NCBI GenBank assembly: GCA_031552845.1
Contig: JAVBMC010000033.1
Coordinates: 1-9,956, forward strand
Direction of reading: 5' to 3'
DNA from: JAVBMC01 sp031552845
GTDB lineage: Bacteria; Verrucomicrobiota; Kiritimatiellia; RFP12; DVOR01
DNA: 9,956 nucleotides
Shown: positions 5,218 through 9,956 of the stretch, piece after piece
Layout of the letters: every line of letters begins with the position of its first letter
How positions within the stretch are numbered: position 1 is the stretch's first letter
Notes under the pieces: model-generated
Seen by the model: the letters and a program-made list of their open reading frames with translations, nothing else
What the model was told of the DNA's origin: nothing
The model's database searches: none
Made by a program: the position numbers and the translations under genes

Positions 5218-5724
5218 ATGTTAAAGCAATCAATTTCACGAATCATGTCCATTTGTGCATTGAAGATAATGATTTCAATTTTCTCGTGCATGGGTTACGT
5301 AACCACTGCTAATGCAGATTTTATACATTACATACACGGCATATATCACCATGCCATAACGGGCTATGATGGAGTTGTTCCATCGTATTTGGAAGTGCCT
5401 GGCAATATAACCACGATCTATGGTTTTGCAGATTGTTCAACATTGAATACATTAAGAATAACTGGTAGTCATAAAATTGGCAATGCGGCATTCCAGAATT
5501 GCAAGAATTTAAGAGAGGTGCAATTTCCAAATGGATTCGTTGCATATGGTAATTGGCCTACAATTGAAGAAAACGCTTTTGATGGATGCGATAATCTACG
5601 GACTTTGAAAATTTATTTTGATGGTGGCAATGGAAGTATGAAATGGCCATACTCTTCAGGAATTAACTCTGCTTCTGCATCGTTGAAAAAAATATTTCGA
5701 ATATTATTGTTGGGGACGGCGTAA
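5218..5724 (+). CDS. N-terminal part of a secreted BspA-like LRR surface protein (frameshifted gene)
   Basis: This 168-codon frame encodes a signal peptide (residues 1-33: positive start, hydrophobic IMISIFSCMGYV, likely cleavage after TANA) and the first BspA-type leucine-rich repeats, for example IGNAAFQNCKNLREVQFP and IEENAFDGCDNLRTLKIYF. A lipobox reading around Cys24 (IFSC) is weak because Phe is atypical at that position. Homology-like LRR sequence continues in the -1 frame from the A-run at 5686-5692, while this frame ends shortly after at the TAA 5722-5724; its last residues (about FRILLLGTA) look out of frame. Start ATG 5218 is backed by AGAGGAG. I therefore read 5218-9956 as one gene with a single one-base disruption. 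Such LRR proteins sit on the cell surface and usually mediate adhesion or ligand binding; the actual ligand is unknown. Confidence 0.8.
   Translation: MLKQSISRIMSICALKIMISIFSCMGYVTTANADFIHYIHGIYHHAITGYDGVVPSYLEVPGNITTIYGFADCSTLNTLRITGSHKIGNAAFQNCKNLREVQFPNGFVAYGNWPTIEENAFDGCDNLRTLKIYFDGGNGSMKWPYSSGINSASASLKKIFRILLLGTA
5686..5692 (+). other. Frameshift site: run of seven A
   Basis: Upstream reading is TTG-AAA-AAA-ATA; the frame that continues the LRRs reads AAA-AAT-ATT-TCG-AAT, giving KNISNIIVGDGVTDF, a typical BspA repeat continuation. One extra A (8 instead of 7), or two fewer, would restore a single open frame from 5218 to the window end. Options are a sequencing or assembly error in the homopolymer, a true mutation, phase variation, or polymerase slippage giving mixed products. 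The phase is G-AAA-AAA-A, so the classical two-tRNA -1 slip does not fit well. Confidence 0.85.
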
Positions 5725-8700
5725 CGGATTTCTCCACTTTCTCATCGTGGCCATCCTTGGAAGTTATCTCCATTCCTAGCTCTGTCACGGCTGGCACTTT
5801 TACTTTAACTGGATGCCCGAAAGTACGTGAAGTTAATATTGACAGTGGCAATACGACTTATGCAACTCTCGGGAAGATGATTTACTCATTCGGCGAGATG
5901 AAAACACTTTTTCGTTGTCTCCCAACGAATCCTTGGAATGGAACTCTTTTGCCGCAAATTACAAAGATTGGTGACTATGGATTTGCAGAGTGTTCAAAGA
6001 TTCCGAAGGAGATTGATTTACGGGTATTTGACGCAGATAAAAATGATGTCAGTCAATTGACTGCGATAGGGCAGTACGCCTTTCTGGGGTGCACGGAACT
6101 TGAGAGCGTTGTGATGCCTAAAACTGTTACGTCGATAGGCACATGGGCGTTTAAAAATTGTCCCAAGCTTAAATCGGTAATCATGCATGGGGACGCGCCT
6201 AATGGTGGCGGGATGTTCGGAAGTGAAACGGAAGAAGGGTATCCGAAGGATTGTATTGTGTATTATTATGCTGGCACTAAGGGATGGAAATCGACTTATG
6301 GTGGACGTCCTACACAAGAGATTGCTCCGGTGGTGTTTTTGCATGGATACAACGGAAATGCCGCCGGTTGGAATAATATGATCAATTTGTTGGTTAGTGA
6401 CCCCAATCGCCCTTATCCTCGAAGTATGTTGCACGCATTAGAATATGGTAATGGCGGAATTGATGTGCTGGCGCGTGATATGGTCGCTCCGGCAATCAAG
6501 AGAATTTATGAGCAGAATGGTAATCATCCGGTGGATGTGGTGGCGCACAGCATGGGTGGAATTATTCTGCGTTCGGCATTGGCGCAAGGAGAACTTTCTA
6601 AAAACCATGTGCGACGGTTTATTCCTATTGCCACGCCGCATTATGGCCAAAATATAGGAACAATGGGTGTCAGCATACAAGCCAGTCAAATGAATTATGG
6701 GTCTGAATTTTTATGGAATCTTGCGAAAGCGTGGCATTTTGAGGATAAAAAGTTGGATGATGCCAATGTGCTTTGCATTGCAGGGTTAGAGAATATTACG
6801 GATGATTGGTATTGGGATGGTCTTGTTCAACATTGGTCGGCCGCGTTGGGAGATACAACAGTACGGTATGTTTATCGCTCACATGCTGATGTGAAAATAT
6901 TTGGATTTGATCCTCGGTGGTTTGATGCTCCCGTGATTTATCACTGTACTGAAGGATTCAATGATGCCGTCTACGCATTGGTCAAAAACTTTCTAACGAC
7001 TGGTAAAAAGTTGTCAGAAGGTGAGCTCCTTCAATCTCCTATAAAAGGTGGGGCAATTTTGCCGTCTTATCGCAACCCGGGCGGAACTGTTTTTCTGCAG
7101 GTCGTGAATGAACAAGAAGAACCTGTGACGTATCACGGACCTGTTGTTGATGGTCTATTATTTGGATGTGAGAGTGGGGTCGGTCAATCTGCGCGACAAA
7201 AAGGAATCGAACTTGTGACGGATGCTAGAGGTATAGATGACATCGGACTTGCTACGGGGAAATATAATTTTACGATTAACTCCTCTAAAGGATGGAAATA
7301 CCAAGTAAACAGTTCAGTGCCTGCCGAAGTGAAAGCTGGGCGAGTTACGGTGCTTAAACCTATCAAGGCAGAGCTTGCTCCAATGTATGTGTTGAGCAGT
7401 CTGATCGCTGCCAAGGCGAAAATGACGGCGATTAAATGTTTTATTGATATTATTTCGCCACTCTCTTTAGACTGGACGGCCGTTTCTGATTCACCGTGGC
7501 TGACATTGGAGACCACATCAGGGACGGGGAATGGTTTGCTGGGATATTCTATACAAGAAAATAAAACGACAAGTGAGCGAATCGGGACGATTACTATTTC
7601 GTATACTTATGAAGGGAAGCTGAAGCATATTCCTGTTACAGTGGTTCAAGACTCGGCATCAACATCGGGAACAATTTACCGCAGGATATTGGCATCGGCA
7701 AACTCAGAAGAAGGTGGTGCCGTCACTGGTGGCGGTTTAATTAAAAAGGGTGCTTCCTGTACACTTACGGCGATTGCCAACAATGGTTATTCATTTGTGA
7801 ATTGGATGGAAGGCTCAACGGTTGTGAGCACCCAGGCAAACTATACGTTCAAAGTTACGGACAGTCGGACATTGACCGCGAACTTTATGCCGGTCGGTGT
7901 GTTGCCTTGTACGGTGACTTTTAATGGAAGTGGCGGGGCGCCGGACAATCAAAGTGTAATACAAGTGCATAACAACAAATACATTTTGCCACCCTTTAAT
8001 CCAACACGGACAGGGTATAAATTTGCAGGATGGTTCACAAGTGTCTTAGGCGGAGAGCAGATTACAACCAACACAACTGTTCTGCAAACACTTGCACATA
8101 CGCTCTTTGCCCATTGGGACAAGGTCTATACCCTGACAGTAAAGAGTGGCACGGCGGATGTTGTAAGCTCTCTTTCCGGAGCTGTAGTCGAGGTTAGGGT
8201 GAATGACGCGCCATTGAATCAGGAGTTTCAGAAGTGGACGATGTCGCCGACCTCAACTGCTTTTGCAGAGGGTTTCAGTATAAATGATGCGACAACCAAG
8301 ATCATTATGCCGGCTGCGAATGTGACGATGACAGCGGTGTATGTCAAAGCGCCCGGTTCGTTGGGGATTGAGTGCGTGCCGAATAATGGGCAGACTGTCG
8401 CCGGCGTGGAGTGGTCAACAGATAAGAAGACGTGGTATGCGGCAGATGTAACCCAACGTCTGACATCTGGCGCTTATACGGTCTACTTCCGTTCGACTGA
8501 TGGCAAGTGGATTGTTCCGGCCTCTACTAAGATCACTTTGAATGCGGGTTCTGCCGATTCACCGACACTGGTGCCTGTTAACTGTGAGTTTGCTCCGGCG
8601 TTTGATGGTGATATTTTGTATGATGCTACCGACCCGAACAGCGATCAGGGTCAATGGAATGAGGAGAGCGGTCAGTTGGATTGGACGGGATTGCGTGTTG

Positions 8701-9956
8701 GTCTGCGGGCGAAACTGGGACCGTTGCCATTACAAGCGAACGCCACATCCGTCAAGCTGAAGGGCGGTAAGCTCCCCACGGGGCTTAAGCTGGTGACGAT
8801 TGACGGACAGGTTTACTTGTCGGGCATTCCCACCAAGGCCGGAACTTATCCTGCAGTGTTGCAAGCGATGGAGGGCAAGAAGGCGGGCACATTGCTCCCT
8901 GTTGTCTGGACAGTTCAAGACCTGCCAGCCGAATACATCGGCACCTTTAACGGCGTCTATACTGCCACAACGAACGACATCACCCGCCATAGCGCTTTAA
9001 CGCTGACGGTGGCGAAGACGGGCAAGATGACAGGCTCGGTGACATTGGGCGGGAAGAAGTATTCTCTCAAGGCCGATGCGTTTGATGCGATTGATTATGC
9101 CACAGAAGCCATGTCGGTCACCAATGCCGCGTTTATCTGCACCAGCCCCAAACTGACCAATGCCGTTAGCTTGACGATCAGTTTGAGCGAGGCGGGCTTG
9201 GGAATGTTTGAAGTCACACCGCTCCCAACTGCCACTGGCGACTACACCGGACAAGCTGTCCGTAACGGTTGGAAGGATAAAGTGAAACATGCTCTGCGTG
9301 TGACTGCCGTGGATACGGTAAGCGGTTACTACACCCTCTCGCTCTATCCGGAAGATGATTCATATGGAGCAGGGTATGTCACATTGACAGTGGATGCAAA
9401 GGGCGGCGTCAAAGCCGCAGGTAAGCTTGCCGATGGTACAGCCGTCTCCGGCAGCGGTGTGTTGCTGGTGACTGATGAAGACATCTCCACCGTAATCGCC
9501 CTTACGCCTAGTGCATATAAAGGCGGGGAGTTCTACCTCAACGTCAAATTCATCCAAGACGCCCAGCCGGGTGTTGATGCTGCTGAACCCGTCAACTGGG
9601 TCAACACCGTTACAACCACCACCTCCAATGGCCCGTTTGAACGTAAGCCGGAAGTCAAGGGTGGTTGGTATAGTCAGCTCACCAGCCTCTACAGTGTTTA
9701 TGGCACCAGCTACGATCCCGAGAATCCCTACAAACTTGGATTAAACGTCGATGCGATTACCACCGCAGTCTCAATGCAGTTCAACGCCAAGGGAACAGAG
9801 GTCGACGCACTATCCAAAACCAACAACCCCTACAACGTTAAACTCACCCTCACACCCAAGACAGGGCTATTCAGCGGCAGCTTCAACGAAACAGGCATCA
9901 AAACCGCCTACAAACTCTACGGCATCCTGACTCCCTACCTCGTGACCGACACCGAC
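5688..9956 (+). CDS. Large multidomain secreted protein: BspA LRR, alpha/beta hydrolase, BACON, InlB-type repeats (C-terminal part, runs off window)
   Basis: This is the in-frame continuation of the gene starting at 5218, open without any stop to the last base; with the shift repaired the product is at least 1,580 residues (numbering below). LRR_5 repeats continue (IGDYGFAECSKI, IGQYAFLGCTELESVVMP, IGTWAFKNCPKLKSVIM) to about 360 and end with a YYAGTKGWKSTYGGRPT cap. Then follow an alpha/beta hydrolase (about 372-600), a BACON-like domain (747-812), a divergent InlB-type repeat (822-892), an InlB B-repeat (897-968), another InlB-like module (971-1046), an Ig-like domain (about 1170-1233) and a beta-rich C-terminal module (from about 1239). 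It is probably an exported surface esterase or lipase with adhesive and glycan-binding appendages. If translated separately, starts such as ATG 5877 exist but would cut the LRRs and lack a signal peptide. Substrate and anchoring are unknown because the C-terminus is missing. Confidence 0.85.
6327..7000 (+). other. Alpha/beta-hydrolase (lipase/PGAP1-like) domain inside the surface protein
   Basis: The domain opens with APVVFLHGYNGNAAGW, where HG (His376-Gly377) forms the usual oxyanion region. The nucleophile elbow is VVAHSMGGIILRSAL with Ser445, followed by PIATPHYGQN, typical of triacylglycerol-lipase and PGAP1-like enzymes. DGLVQHWSAAL supplies a plausible acidic residue, Asp534, in the DGxVxxxSA pattern. 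The catalytic His is His556 (RSHADV) or His576 (YHCTEGF). The triad is therefore complete, and an active serine esterase, lipase or acyltransferase is expected. The substrate is not assigned. Confidence 0.8.
7455..8354 (+). other. BACON-like plus InlB-type beta modules
   Basis: Residues 747-812 show the BACON pattern: WTAVSDSPWLTL, SGTGNG, YSIQEN, ERIGTITIS and a terminal VTVVQD. Residues 822-892 fit a divergent InlB B-repeat (GGAVTGGG, GYSFVNWMEG, RTLTANF). Residues 897-968 fit a classical Listeria-Bacteroides InlB B-repeat (CTVTFNGSGG, PTRTGYKFAGWFT, LFAHW). Residues 971-1046 look like a further degenerate copy ending in NVTMTAVYV. These modules act as spacers or adhesion and glycan-contact domains in surface proteins. 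Confidence 0.75.
8724..9956 (+). other. Ig-like domain and beta-rich C-terminal module with shifted base composition
   Basis: LPTGLKLVTIDGQVYLSGIP followed by AGTYPAVLQA is a He_PIG-type putative Ig pattern. From about 8931, GTFNGVYTA begins repeats of the form G-x-Y/F-x-G with strands such as TGKMTGSVTLGGKKY, KGGVKAAGKLADG and KTGLFSGSF, seen in C-terminal regions of large secreted proteins in this bacterial group. Over this stretch the sense strand becomes C-rich with many ACC, AAC, GTC and TAC codons: 9841-9900 has 21 C and 11 G, against 12 C and 29 G at 2221-2280 in folC. The module is probably of different origin from the rest of the gene. Its end lies outside the window. Confidence 0.6.

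Noticed and set aside
4941..5239. Two overlapping minus-strand frames (63 and 70 codons)
   Set aside because: They overlap each other, the predicted promoter and the structured RNA candidate, and have no recognisable domain. The first has a GAGG before a TTG start, but this is weak.
5218..5316. Lipoprotein signal peptide at Cys24
   Set aside because: The sequence before the Cys is IFS, and Phe at that position is atypical for a lipobox; a signal peptidase I site after TANA looks better.
5685..5692. Classical programmed -1 ribosomal frameshift heptamer
   Set aside because: In the upstream frame the run reads G-AAA-AAA-A, so the P-site tRNA would mispair after slipping. No clear downstream stem-loop was identified. 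Transcript slippage or an indel fits better.
1..9956. CRISPR array, tRNA or rRNA genes, insertion sequence
   Set aside because: No regularly spaced repeat-spacer pattern, tRNA cloverleaf, rRNA segment or transposase was seen on either strand.

Overview
The window looks like chromosomal DNA from an uncultured-type Gram-negative bacterium of the Planctomycetes-Verrucomicrobia-Chlamydiae group, most plausibly Kiritimatiellota, Lentisphaerota or Verrucomicrobiota. This is an inference from three things: a large secreted protein that combines BspA-type leucine-rich repeats with BACON and InlB-type modules, intergenic tracts of GTRATAG, ACGCGGAG and CGCAGAT units, and strongly G/T-rich sense strands in the housekeeping genes. 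No rRNA or other taxonomic marker is present.

Positions 1-210 hold no gene but contain consecutive hairpins (37-92, 94-109, 126-137). A sigma70-like promoter (211-239) follows and leads into four genes on the + strand that overlap end to start: a COG1092-type class I SAM-dependent methyltransferase (272-1126), folC (1123-2439), a Nudix hydrolase (2427-2891) and an RluA-type pseudouridine synthase with a long Arg/Gly/Ser-rich N-terminal tail (2888-3928). All junctions overlap (two are ATGA), so this is very likely one translationally coupled operon that mixes rRNA modification, folate polyglutamylation and nucleotide clean-up.

Positions 3929-5217 (about 1.3 kb) carry no convincing gene. The first part is a mosaic of short tandem repeats (3935-4056). 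Next comes a cluster of hairpins built around alternating TACGAG/CTCGTA words (4273-4465). The most striking part is a run of long stems at 4801-4978, preceded by a promoter-like pair of boxes at 4723-4751. Several stems contain U.G wobbles that pair only if the + strand is transcribed, so an undescribed structured RNA or a long leader is a reasonable candidate.

From 5218 to the end of the window runs one large exported surface protein: signal peptide, BspA-like LRRs, an alpha/beta-hydrolase (lipase-like) domain, BACON-like and InlB-type beta modules, an Ig-like domain and a C-terminal beta-rich module that runs off the window. The reading frame is broken once, at a 7-A run (5686-5692), and is then open for about 4.2 kb. 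The last kilobase has C-rich sense-strand composition, opposite to the G-rich upstream genes, which suggests the C-terminal module was acquired by domain shuffling.
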